Of a stretch of DNA of 64,000 bases, positions 1-10,549 are shown one piece after another (the stretch's first letter is position 1; every line of letters begins with the position of its first letter). Source of the DNA: Pseudoneurospora amorphoporcata (lineage: Eukaryota > Ascomycota > Sordariomycetes > Sordariales > Sordariaceae). Below the pieces are notes generated by a model. It searched no databases. It was not told the origin of the DNA and saw only the letters and a program-made list of their open reading frames with translations. Made by a program: the position numbers and the translations under genes. The stretch is taken from NCBI GenBank assembly GCA_033297205.1, contig MU859086.1:124001-188000 (forward strand), given 5' to 3'.

Positions 1-2905
1 AAGCGAGCAGGCCGCTGCGGTGGACCAGGTCGATGAAGTAGTCCAGGTGGCTCACGTCGCGCTCAGTGCCGCTGCCTACCCGAGCCAGGTTGAACCGCTC
101 AACGATCTCACGGTTGTCAGGCATACAACGGAAGCTGCGCTCGGGGATCGGGTTGATGATGACGTTGCCGTTCTCGTCGAGGTCGCTGCCGAAGGGCTTT
201 GTCGGTGTGGAAAAAGGGAACTCGGGTTCAGGGGCAAGGGAAGAAAACGAGGAGGCCTGCGGTGGGGTTTGAACAGGCAACGTGGACGCCGGGCTGTGTT
301 CGGTCGAGAGGCTAGTGAGTCCAAAGGCGATGGCCGCTTCGCTGAGAGGAGCCGGGCTGCGGCGGGGAGCCGGGGCAAAAGGGTCGTCATCATTGTTTTG
401 CTCGTTGACTTGGTCATCTTGGAGCAGGGTGAGGGGGCGACCCTCAATGTCGTAAGCAGGCTCAAAGTCGTCTTGGAATGAATCTGGTTGCAGAACAGGA
501 GCAGACAGCTGTTGATCGAAAGGCTGCTGCTGAACGAAAGACTGCTGTTGCTCACTGGCAAGCTGCTGGTCATCGAAGGGCTGCTGTTGGTAGGGAGCAT
601 TCTGCTGGACAGGAGCAGGCTGTTGTTGCTCAATGGCAACCGGCTGCGGGGCCGGCACCTCTCTGGGCTTACTGACGAAGGCGAGGAAGTTGGGCATGAT
701 ATTGGCGGGGATCAAGTAGAAGGCACGGTCTTCAAAGATGTACACGGTCCTTGGGGAATTGAGACCCGTGCCCGCGCCTTTGCCGAGACCAAACTTGGCC
801 GAGGAGGCCGACTTGGACAAGCTGCCCTTTGCCTTGGCCCTCTTCGTCACTACTCTTCTCTTCTTGGGGGCCGGGGCGGTCTCCCTGACGGCCGGTGTGG
901 CAGTTGAGTTGCCGCGCTTGCGCTTGTTAGGAGGGCTCCTGGCCGGGGGTTCCAAGTCCACAGCGATGGTCAATTGTGGCTTCTGGTCTGTGTTAGTCAA
1001 CCTGTCGAGAATATGGGGAGTTGCGATGCCTACCTGTTTGGCTTGCTGCGTCATGGCATTGAGTCGAGCGTTCTCCTCATCGGGGAATTGGACGAGAGGA
1101 TCGTTCTGGATGCCATTGCCGGCGGGAGCAGGCAAATTTCCGTTCATGGTGGGTATATTCCTCTGGGGAACCGAATCGCTAAAGTTGCGAAGGGATTCGT
1201 CGAGGTCATACGAATACTCATGGGGCTGGAGCTCAGCTCCCCAGAGATACGCGTTGACGTCTTCATCGGCGATGTTACCGTTGTCAACAGCCTCCGAGTT
1301 AGCAAGCTGCTCGTTGTTGGCAGGAGCCTTGGTCTTCTTCGCTCTCTTTGCAGCAGGACGCTTGGCGGCTGGCTTCTTGGGCAAAGGTGCCTTTTTCCTG
1401 GCCGACCTTTTGGGTGTGGGAGCGCAAGATTGCTGAGCAGGAGATGGGGTATTCGGGACATGGGGAGAGCCGTATTGCTGGGCCGATTGAACACCTGGTG
1501 CGTTAGGGAAAGCTTGACGTTGGTGGACATTAAACTGGTTCTCTGGCGCCGAGTTGAGAACCTGCTGCTGGTGATTCTCAGCCGGCGAGGCAAATGAAGT
1601 GAAGGGGTCGATCTGGCCATAGTTGGCAGCTTGCAATCCTTGGCCAGAGGCGACAGTGTCGTCCGTGAGATCAACCAAGTTCTGATGATTCTCGCTCGCA
1701 GGAGCAAAAGATGCCGACCAGTCACCGAAGTCGTGATGGCCGACTTCGACTCCATAGCCAGCCGAAGAGTCCTGAACAGGAGAGCCGTTGAAAGAGTTGA
1801 GTGCATCTGCAGAAGGAGAGCCAGCTGAGAAGTCCTCTGCGGCACTGTTGATGGAAGTGTTGGGAGAGCTCTGCGAAATGTCGGCGGGAGTGGTATTGGA
1901 AGGATTGGGCGACTCTGCGACGGGACTGTTGCTGAAGGCGTTAAGCAAGGCCTGCTCGAGACTGATGTTGTTGTTGGCCTGACCAGACGAGTTGTCGGCA
2001 GGAGTCGTCAAAGCCACTGACGAGTTGACACGGCTATGATTGGCAACTTGCGAGGCCTGATTGTCCAAGGAATTCTCACCGGGATTGTTGGTGAACGAGT
2101 GCTGCGAAATTTGGCCGGGAGGATTGTTGAAGGTGTTGAGCGACTCTGTGGCGGGAGTGTTGCTGAAAGAGTTTTGCGCATTCTGAGCAGGAGACGAATT
2201 GACGAAACCATCATCACCATACGAATTGTCGACAAGCGGAGTCATCAAAGACACTGACGAATTGTTGCGACCATGGAAGACGTTCTCAGATGGCCAGTTG
2301 ACGGCATTCTGAGCAATGTCATTCTGCTGCTGCTGACCTTGGAGAAGGTTGTTGACATCAAAGTTGCCGAGGTCGAAGCCGCCAAACTCAAAGTTTTGAA
2401 GGTCCAGATCGCCCAGCGAGCTGTTTGAAGTTCCCAAAGCATTCTCCTAGTTGCCTTGGGGACCCGATTGCTGCTGGGGGTTGAAGTTGAAGTCCATGTT
2501 CATGGACTGGTTGGTGAGGTTAGGCTGAGCGCCGCCCTGCTGCTGCTGCTGCTGCCAATTCATCATCTGCGCCTCTTGATACATGGCCTGCTGCTGAGGC
2601 TGATGGAAGACTTGACCATTCTGCTGTTGCTGAGAAAGAGCTTGCGACTGCGATTGCTGGCCGAAGAAGTGCTGAGGGATGCCGCTCTCCTGGAAGGATT
2701 GCGCAAAAATACGAGGGCGACGCGGCGGTCCGCGATGCGGGGCCTGCTGGTGGTGCTGCATTGCCGGTGAAGGAGGCATCTGCATCTGCATCTGCATCTG
2801 GTGGTTGCCATACATCATCATGGAGTTCTGAGGGTGAGGGAATTGATGGCCCTGCTGGTGCTGTTGGCCGTCATTGAATTGCTGCTGCGGATCGTGTTGC
2901 TGCAT
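1..2905 (-). CDS. Large Q/N-rich putative nuclear protein, interrupted by an in-frame TAG; C-terminus off the left edge
   Basis: One reading frame runs from ATG at 2905 (or 2941, twelve codons upstream) to the window edge. It is broken only by a TAG codon at 2447-2449. Before it lie 152 codons very rich in Q, M, H and P. After it at least 815 codons remain open in the same frame. They hold an N/S/T-rich stretch with repeated FSNTP and NSFSN-like motifs, then basic clusters that look like nuclear localisation signals (APTPKRSARKKAPLPKK, PNKRKRGN, APKKRRVVTKRAKAK). A folded-looking segment, RTVYIFEDRAFYLIPANI, follows, and then more glutamine-rich sequence. I recognise no catalytic domain. The composition suggests a transcription-associated, intrinsically disordered nuclear protein, which is inference. 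No donor/acceptor pair that would splice out the TAG is visible, and coding-like sequence flanks it on both sides. The options are a nonsense allele, a sequencing error or readthrough. Confidence 0.6.
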
Positions 2906-3554
2906 TGTGAGAGTTGCTGCGCAAATGTTGCAGTGTCGCAAGTGTTGGCGAGTTGAGTGAAGGAGAAAATGCGACGACGAGAGTGATAAGAAAAGGGAGG
3001 GGAGAGTATTTGTGAGATTTCAATGCGAAGACTGAAAAAGGCGATGGAGTTGTGGTGGTGTGGTGGTCGAGTTTGGGTCCACGTGGTTGGTGATGATGGA
3101 TGAAGAAGGGAGGAAGAGGTTTGGGAGAAGAGAGGAGGGGTCGGGGGCCGGGCTTAAATGCCGTGGGGGAAAAGAAATTGTGTGTGCCCTATGTGCCCTG
3201 TGCAGAAATTTTGCGTGGAGCCCGGCGGCAAGGTCGGTAAATGGAAATGATGTTGATGCCAAAGTGAGTTGAGGGTGAGGTGGTGGTGAGAAGTGATCGG
3301 GTGGTGATGTTGGGATGGAGGTGTTGAAGCCGAGGGTGGGTTGACTCGAAGAGCGTCACGATACCAAACTTGCATACATCGGCAGCTCACATGCAAGGTA
3401 CTGGACCCACTGGCATTTCTGGACTAACAAGAATAGGATTTTACTCTTTACTCCAAGAAAAAGATACCTACGCTATTGGATTATTCGCCATTTTGCTAAT
3501 GGTGACATCGGATGAAAGGTAGGTAATCTACTCTGTCCAAGCATACTTCTCCCT
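2906..3554. other. Upstream region of the Q/N-rich gene; no gene seen
   Basis: This is G-rich on the plus strand near 2950-3340, with purine-rich stretches and TGGTGG-like runs. A CACGTG E-box lies at 3080-3085, about 175 bp upstream of the ATG at 2905. Open frames on both strands are short and overlap one another. They look like compositional ORFs. Confidence 0.5.
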
Positions 3555-3843
3555 CTAACTATCACCGAATAGGTCGTCCTCATCCTCAAAGCTTCCAACA
3601 CCGTGCTGGACTTCAGCGATGGTCGGTTCTTCCAGCAATCCATCACCGAACAGGTCGTCCTCATCCAGGTCATTCATGTCCTCATCCTCAAAGCTTCCAA
3701 TATCCTCGGGCAACGGCTTTAAATACAGGAAAACCATCCAGAATCTTCCTTCCTATTAGGCTTGTGCAAGTCACTGACTTCCCAATCTAAGTCTACAGCT
3801 TCCTCATAAATCTGATCTTCCTTCCTGACTTCAATAGGCCCCT
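3555..3843 (-). pseudogene. Decayed acidic coding relic downstream of the AT-hook gene
   Basis: Past the stop codon of the AT-hook gene at 3845, the same frame continues for about 40 codons with protein-like content (for example EEAVDLDWEVSDLHKP) up to TAA. The next frame then takes over with an acidic stretch at 3555-3737. That stretch contains two copies of a segment related to GSFEDED...DDLFGD. At DNA level the two copies share a stretch reading roughly AGCTTTGAGGATGAGGA, separated by about 110 bp. The in-frame stop, the frame switch and the internal duplication suggest a decayed exon or gene tail. An unrecognised splice that joins it to the AT-hook protein is the alternative. No family is recognised. 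Confidence 0.3.
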
Positions 3844-3844
3844 T

Positions 3845-4339
3845 CTATTTAATGGATGATACCTTCCTTCCAGAGGCTATCGCGGGGTAAGTGCCCATGG
3901 CCCCGCAAGCCAGGTGCAGACCTGGGTGTCCTGATAGTTGTTGTGCTCCAGCCTGCCCGGCTTTGGGCTTATTTTTGCTACCCTTCGGCCTACCTCGGCC
4001 TCTCTTCTGTGGAGAAGGACCGCCCTCCGGATTCTCAGAGGATGTCTCTGTTACCTGTCCTCCACCGGTTTCCGAATCATCGGTTCTCTTTCTCTTTCGG
4101 CTGGCCTCTGGCTTGGGGGCCTTGGGTGGCTTGCGGGCCTTGGGTGGCTTGGGTGCCTTCCTCGCCGCGTGGCTCGCATCCCTTTCTGCTAACCACTCGG
4201 CGTCCTTTGCTTCCCTTCGTGCCTTTTCCTCCGGTGCCATGTTGGCCTCTCTCTCTGCGACATTCCGTACAGATTCTGCCTGAAGACGGAGGAATAAAGC
4301 ATGACCAGGGTCTTGCTCATCGTCTGGACGCGAAGACAT
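3845..4339 (-). CDS. Small AT-hook DNA-binding protein (hypothetical)
   Basis: This is a 164-residue protein starting MSSRPDDEQD. A charged helix at about residues 20-65 is rich in E, A, R and K. A Pro/Lys repeat follows (KAPKPPKARKPPKAPKP), then a basic patch RKRKR, and an AT-hook core GRGRPKGSKNKPK near residue 120. The AT-hook (RGRP core) binds the minor groove of AT-rich DNA, so a chromatin role is likely, but the gene is not assigned to a named family. This start was chosen because a good 5'UTR intron (4361-4502) ends 21 bp upstream of it. The longer frame beginning at 4471 would read through that intron. The last 35 residues have weaker coding character. Confidence 0.5.
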   Translation of the reverse strand: MSSRPDDEQDPGHALFLRLQAESVRNVAEREANMAPEEKARREAKDAEWLAERDASHAARKAPKPPKARKPPKAPKPEASRKRKRTDDSETGGGQVTETSSENPEGGPSPQKRGRGRPKGSKNKPKAGQAGAQQLSGHPGLHLACGAMGTYPAIASGRKVSSIK

Positions 4340-4360
4340 GATTGTGATGATGTTCAATAT

Positions 4361-4502
4361 CTGTGAAAGGAGATAAAACCAAGCGTTAGCAACCAGAGAT
4401 GGCCAGAGAGAGCGGTGTATTATCCGCATGTGAAGACAACAAACGATAGCAGTACTGTTCTCCGCTATCACGGTGAATGGGTAGCTTCAGGTTCTTGCTT
4501 AC
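4361..4502 (-). other. 5'UTR intron of the AT-hook gene
   Basis: On the minus strand the donor GTAAGC lies at 4502-4497, the branch site GCTAAC about 25 bp before the acceptor, and the acceptor CACAG ends at 4361. The intron is 142 bp and precedes the ATG at 4339. It supports transcription of this gene on the minus strand. Confidence 0.5.
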
Positions 4503-5608
4503 CTACCTACTGTGTGGAGATATTGAGGGGTGGCTATTGAGGACCGACAGCCGACGATTGCTAATCGAGGACGGAAGCAGAAGCTTGACGACACGAAAGG
4601 GGTTCTTTCGTGGGTGAAGGGTTATTTTGTTGTTCGAATTCCGAGACCGAACACAAGTAATGTCTTGTGATCGACAAGAGCAGAGCTTGGTAATGTTCGA
4701 CAACACGGAAAGGGATTGTTTCGGCGGTAAAGGGTTGTCTTGTGTTGTTGTTCTCGTGTGGATAGCAACGATGCTGCAAGGCCGACGACGGCGAGGTTGG
4801 TGGTGTATGACAGGACAACGAGCTTGATGATGATAGAGCAGTAGTAATGCTAGACAAGCACAGGAGATGATAAGAGGTAGCTATTTATTTCTCTTGGAAG
4901 AAATTCGGTTAATAAATGGAAGCGTTTGAAACCCAAATTCGAAGCTGGTCTGAAGAAGAAGAAAAGGACAGAAGAGAGGAGCGAGGAGCGAGAGTAATAC
5001 CCCTTCTAGTGATCACATGTTTTGGCTGACAAGACCAAGCATTACAACATACGCATGCCGGGGCCGGGAACATATGTAGCTTGTACGGAGAAAAAAAATA
5101 TGTTATTGTTGTTGCTGTAGGCAGTGCCAGATATGCGAGTCTTGCCTATGCGAAGACAGAAAGGGCCAGTGATGAGGCGAAGGAGACATGCAAGAAGCTC
5201 GGAAGAAGGAAGCCTACGAGTGGGAGATGGGGATCATAACATTTTTGCGGAAGAAAGGGGCTTATGGTGTGTGGTGATGGTGATGATGAATGGGGACATT
5301 GTTAGGGCGACAGGAGTAGCAAGTAGGAGGGGGAAAACACCATGACTATTTTGGTTTCCATGTTTCTCCATGTGAATATGCCGAAGTTGGGTTTCCTCGG
5401 TTGATGAGGTGCGTCGAAGACGAACAGGTAATTTGGGTGTCCGGGAAGCAGGAGAGGGGGCTGTGGCATGTATAATGGTATCTCGAAGTTGTCGATGCGG
5501 CTGGCAACTGAAGGGTTGGCGGCGGTTGACGATAGTGAGGCAGTTGTAAATGCAAGAAACGGGGCTTCCCTCGAATGACAACGAGGTGCCTCGAGGGGGA
5601 ACATCTCT

Positions 5609-5622
5609 GGGGGGGGGGGGGG
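5609..5622. repeat. G14 homopolymer
   Basis: An uninterrupted run of 14 G on the plus strand. It is prone to slippage and sequencing error. Confidence 0.9.
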
Positions 5623-6041
5623 AATGTGGTCACCTCGGCATCGTCCCCGGAGAGCTCGAGCTCCACTCTCTTCACCTGTCAGAGAGGGTAATTTACACCC
5701 ACACTGCTCTTTTGGGTTCTAAAATGAGCCTTGATTGGCTAGAGGTACCATCTTGTTCATGACGGGACGAGAGGCAACAGCACTGGGACATACAGAACGC
5801 CATACTTGAACAAGGAACCATGTGGGAGCCTTGTCGTTAACTTCATAAGCCATGTCCTTTTCTATCACCCATAGTGCAGCATATTCACAAGAAACCGCAC
5901 TAGCATAAACCAAACCATCGGGGAGCAATGTAGAAGCTTGATTCCACGACCGCCAAGCTTTCTTGGTCGTTCACGTAGACCCGTCATCCTGTTCTTTTTG
6001 TTCATCGTCGGTGGGTGTTGCTGACATTCAACCTCCCCCAT

Positions 6042-6079
6042 CCCCCCCCCCTTTTTTTTTTTTTGGGGGGGGGGGGGGG
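6042..6079. repeat. C10-T13-G15 tract, potential C/G hairpin with T loop
   Basis: Ten C (6042-6051) are followed directly by 13 T (6052-6064) and 15 G (6065-6079). The C and G runs are complementary and could pair around the T run. The G run alone could form a quadruplex. Confidence 0.9.
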
Positions 6080-7630
6080 CAGGGGGTAGGCTGTGTGGTG
6101 AAAGGGACCTGTCCCAAACGCCTGTTCTTACCACGGAGGGCATTTGTTGATCACTATGACAAACGACCGAAAAACAAAAGGACTGGAGAGGAAGAGGATT
6201 GCGAAAACACGGTGCGTAAACTCCGGTACCCTACAAAAAGTGTGTGTTGCAGAGAAATGTCACCATCAGTCAATCCGCCGCAACGTGTTGGGATGCATAT
6301 GAGATATCTGAGCTCAATTCCAACTTGCCAGGTCATCTTCCAGGTCCGTAAATACCTCTACAGTTGGTTGCGTCTCCAATACATGTTCTTACCAAACCGA
6401 CGTCGAGGCAGGTGCAGGTAGTATCCCCGACCTTGCCGCCGCAAATACCACGACCCACATCATTTGACAATACTTGTGCGACCAACATCCGGACCGCGAC
6501 GACGAGTTTCTGAACCACCACCACGCAGGAAAAATGATACCGGCGCTGAGAACATTGGTTGGCGCGAGCAAATGTCAAAAGGTCAAGTTGTCGGCATGTT
6601 TCGTGGTGTTGTCCTGGCTCGATATGGTCGGCGAGCGGTCACAGTCGAGCATTGTTGACAGACCCCTGAGCACTGCTTTGCACATCATTCTCAAGCAGCA
6701 AATACCTGTTTTTGTGTTCAAAAAGCAATATGGAAGACTGCCAGAGGGGCTGAATCCAAACACTAACTTTTTGACCAATTTTCGCCGGCAATGGTGATGA
6801 CACTCGCGAGTGTCTGATTCTTTCACCCACGACCTGACGTTCATTTTTTAAGAATTATAGATCATACATGAGACTATCGTGGATACCTCGCAGCTTCGCG
6901 TTAAGCGCCCGGCAGGCTGACGGCATGAAAACAAGGCATGCCTTCTTGTCGCAAGCACATCTACCCTTGATCCTGGGATGCACTGGTCTGAACTACATGG
7001 TGTTGCTTCGGATGACAGCAGCTTACAAAGACATCAAAAGCAAAACGGATTGAGCTATAAACAACAGTGAATCCCGTAGTCGAAGCAATCTTACCTGAGA
7101 AGAGACCGCATCCGTGAGACGTCGGGACGGCTGGACCTACATCCTCCACCTTTTACTCCACAGCCCAAACATTTGGGTCGCAAGAGGTCGCCAGAAAAGG
7201 TTCTTTGCCAGAAAATGGCTAGGATTCAGACAAGGGGAGTGGTCTCTGAGCGGTCTCTGATACGACGCAGAATATCCGCTCCCCAAACCCGCCTCAATCA
7301 TGGTTGTTTATGTTGTAGAGACTGTCGTATGCTGTTAAGGAGCAACGGATCTTGACCGCCCACGACATGCAAAGACGTGCGGTTCCCGTGTAAGCAGATG
7401 CTGGCTGAAGTCATGCTGAAGCGGTCTCCAAGCTCTGATTTAGGTGTTTGTTGTCGCTGGGAGCTGATTAAAGATCGCCGTGATGGTTTGAAGACAGACG
7501 GAGCTTTTTTTCTGACTTTCTAAGCCTTTTTGCCGTTGCTGGCGAAGAGCTGAAGTCTTTTCGTCGATAATCTTCGCAGATCAGCGCATGCGACCACCGT
7601 CGAATGTGGGATGTCCTCCTTTCCCCTCGA

Positions 7631-7803
7631 TTTGGTCAAGGGTTAGGGAAACCGTAGATGTTCAGAGTCAACGGGCTGTCGGGGGTATGAAGAGCAACAG
7701 ATCTCCAGCTGGCAGGGCCTGGCCCACGAGTTGGTTAAGGGTTAGGAAACCGTAGATGTCCAAAACTGTCCGTGGGGGTCAAACAACAGGTCTCCAGCTG
7801 GCT
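7631..7803. repeat. Imperfect tandem repeat, unit about 99 bp, with TTAGGG motif
   Basis: AAGGGTTAGGGAAACCGTAG near 7639 recurs as AAGGGTTAGGAAACCGTAG near 7737. Each copy is followed 45-60 bp later by a block ending TCTCCAGCTGGC (7702-7713 and 7791-7802). The two units are about 99 bp apart. Confidence 0.7.
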
Positions 7804-8330
7804 CGGGGACTGTCGAATGTGTTTTGCGGCTCGCTCGCGTAGGGCTGGGCATCGTTGTAGCTGTTCGGAAAGCATATAAAGATGGTCTTGGTTGCTGCCG
7901 GGATACAGAAGGACTCTCTTTCCAGCCCTTCGTAGCAATTTCCTATCGGTCCGGAGTTGTTAAAGTCAATATCATTAATCTTCTTTACTAGCTGGCTGCT
8001 CCACAGTCGACGATTGACGTGGCTCCCCCCACGGTGCCTTGTCTACATGTATGGCGAGGGTTAGGGCGATCCCCAGTGGGCGGTACGTCGAGGGCCAGTT
8101 CTCCAGCTGGCGCGGGCTGGCTGAGGAGATACGAAAATGGCGGTAGCTGGTTGTCGTAGAGCCGCAACTCATCGTGAGTGTTCGAAAAGCAGTTAAAGAC
8201 GGACGAGGTCATTGCCGGGCTATAGAGGAACCCTTTCTAGTCATCTGCAGTATTTTTTCGTCGGTTGAGAGTTGTTGACATCGAGATATTATCGGTCGTC
8301 TTCGCTGGCTGGCGTTATGCGCTCCTGACC
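7735..8330. repeat. Diverged tandem duplication of about 315 bp
   Basis: Landmarks appear in the same order in both halves. They are GGGTTAGG; then TCTCCAGCTGGC (7791 and 8100); then TGTTCGGAAAGCATATAAAGA near 7861, matching TGTTCGAAAAGCAGTTAAAGA near 8179; then TTGCCGGGCTATAGAGGAA-like sequence; then GAGTTGTT and a final GGCTGGC block. Spacing between the halves is about 315 bp throughout. The TATAAAG and TTAAAGA elements align. No coding function is evident. Confidence 0.55.
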
Positions 8331-8453
8331 GTCTAGGGGGGGTTTGTGTAAGTCAAAGTGTTAAGATCGGTAAACAATGAGGGAATTCGTAAAGTATTAG
8401 AGAGGTTGTGCGAAAGATGGATGGATCGAAGCGGTTCTTGACAATCTGATATC

Positions 8454-8571
8454 ATGTCCATCTAAAAGGGATTTCGGAATAGCGGCGACCATCAGGTTCT
8501 CGAGCGTAACCCATAGTCCATTTCTAGCCTCCAGAACCTCCTGACCGAGGAGGTTCTGACGAGATGGACAT
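8454..8571. other. Nested inverted repeats (hairpin)
   Basis: The inner arms CAGAACCTCCT (8532-8542) and AGGAGGTTCTG (8548-8558) are an exact 11-bp inverted repeat around a 5-base loop. The outer arms ATGTCCATCT (8454-8463) and AGATGGACAT (8562-8571) are an exact 10-bp inverted repeat enclosing it. A structured RNA or a protein-binding palindrome is possible. No known family is recognised. Confidence 0.6.
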
Positions 8572-10549
8572 ATCGGACATCTTAGACCCCAAACGTCGGT
8601 TCAGGAGGCCATGTTGGATGCTGTCTCTCGAGTTATCTGTAAGTGCTGAGGCTGAAGAGCGAATCTGGTATAGCGACATCAGGGGCTTAACTGACCTTGT
8701 GACTGAGACTGCAACGGTCCGTCCACCAGTCCAGCGAAGGGTGCTGGCTTCGGGCGCTGGGCGTTGCCCGAGAGTGTCGCTACAGGAAGGACTCGAATCC
8801 ATTCAAAGCGGGGCCGAGCTGAGACCAGAGGGGGTCAGGTATTTTTCGGTATTTTTCAGAGTGCAGATGGCTCGAGGGAAGGGGGACTCTGGCTCAAGCT
8901 CAATCGGGTGTGGCTTGCTCCCCCACCGACCGGAAAAAAGAGGGGGTCTGGTGTTCTCGGGGGTGTCTTGAAAGTGTTGATCGGAATATGCGGATCCTGT
9001 GTGGTTAACCGCAAGAAATGTTAGCGTGATACCGGATATGAAGTTATCGCAATATCGTCAACGAGGAAGACGGTGACAATCGGGGCTGCCCATGTGCAGA
9101 AGGTTGGAGAGTTCGGGTGGAGAAGAAGAACAGGTTGGAGAAAGGCTTCATGGCCCGTATGGACGAGCATGGTGCCGGAGACAGAGTATTATAATATTAT
9201 TGCAGCTCGCTTGATGTGCAGTGGTGATAAGGCAAAGGCAGGGCGAGGCATGGCGATATGGTATCGTACTGCAGTAGTATTGACTTAGACCAACAGGGTG
9301 TACAGAATAAAGGGCTAAAAACCGTGAGGGAAAATTATGATGGAAGGGAAGCCAGATGGCCAGTGCAACGATAGGGGAGATGAGACATGAAGGGTATTGA
9401 GTTGCAGTCGAGGCCTTCTATTACCGAATAGAGGTATATTAGGAATCTGGAAGAGCCCGACAGAGGATTGAATTACGAGTGTTCTTGGTGCTTGTTGCTT
9501 GAGTTCAGATGGTGGAATTTCTTGTGTGAACTAGCGTGGATCTGCGATTGTCGGAGGCTCAAGCCACACACCAGCCACACACAAGCCACAACGCTTGTTG
9601 CAGCCAAACGGCCGGCGGGAAGACGAGGCCATTGCGAGCTTGAGATGGCCTGGAAAGAGAGTGGCTGGGTGTAATCGGTACAGGTAGAGTAGGATGTCAC
9701 AGGCACAGGGAGGTTTTGTCGCGAAAATGAGTCGGTCGTATCCAGGTGCTGGTCCGCCATCTTGACAGACTGGAACATCCTGATATGAGAAGCGAAGGGA
9801 AGAAAAAAAAAAAAAAGAAAAAGGAAAAGAAAAGACAGCATAAGGTACTGAGCTGGGAATGTTTGGATCATTGCCGGCGGAGATTCTGCGTGTCCAATCA
9901 GTGAACAGCTTCGGAAGTATTTTACCTGGACGAGAAAATCCGTGGTTACGGCTCCAAGGTGGCTGGCTATTGCTGAGGTGTTGAAGCGAGCGGCTCTGCA
10001 AGCCAACCTACACGGTGATAGGATCGCATCTTGGTATTCGCAAACAATGAAACAAGCGGTAATGAAGGTGCAAGGTTTGGTAGGGTATGGTGAGGAAAGC
10101 GACAATCGTTGGCTTGTTCGGGTCGAAGTTTTAGTTGAAGTGCGGGGCCATCGATGGCCATGTTTTCCAAGTTTCCCGCGGCTACCACTAGATAACCATT
10201 CGCGAGGCCAGGTAGCACTTGTCAGGCTGCAAGGCCCGATAGGCAAGCCTAGGGTCAGTGATGACGCTTCTAGTCTTGACGAGTAGATCACTCTTACAAG
10301 TCTGCGTTGTTAGTAGACAGTCAAGCCAGAAGTAGCGACCGGTGAGAGAAATATCATTGTTGATTCTGTTAACCTACAACCCTACACCTACCAGTGTGTT
10401 TCAAGATCTTTTCGTCAACTCACAATGTGATCATTTTCTTGCCACTTCCCGACGAACAAAACCAAGCGCCTAGTTCCCCCCTCGATGATACATACTGACA
10501 ACAAACAATCCCAGAGCCATGCACGAGCCATGCAGGCACAACTTCCACC

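Larger units (their letters stand above)
4503..10549. other. Gene-poor 6 kb block with no supportable protein gene
   Basis: ORFs here are short, overlap on both strands and lack domains or coherent exon chains. The longest is 272 codons on the minus strand at 9473-10291, and it runs through an A/T homopolymer and has no family features. The block holds homopolymer tracts (5609-5622, 6042-6079, an A-run near 9804-9817), a diverged duplication with TTAGGG motifs (7631-8330) and nested inverted repeats (8454-8571). Composition is not markedly AT-rich, so it does not look like a heavily RIP-mutated relic. A non-coding RNA cannot be excluded. Confidence 0.5.

Noticed and set aside
8564..8971. 135-codon plus-strand ORF beginning inside the inverted repeats
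   Set aside because: Overlaps an antisense ORF of similar length and has no domain. It starts within the hairpin structure.
9473..10291. 272-codon ORF on the minus strand
   Set aside because: No domains. It spans an A/T homopolymer giving a phenylalanine/leucine run, overlaps open frames on the other strand, and lacks coding bias.
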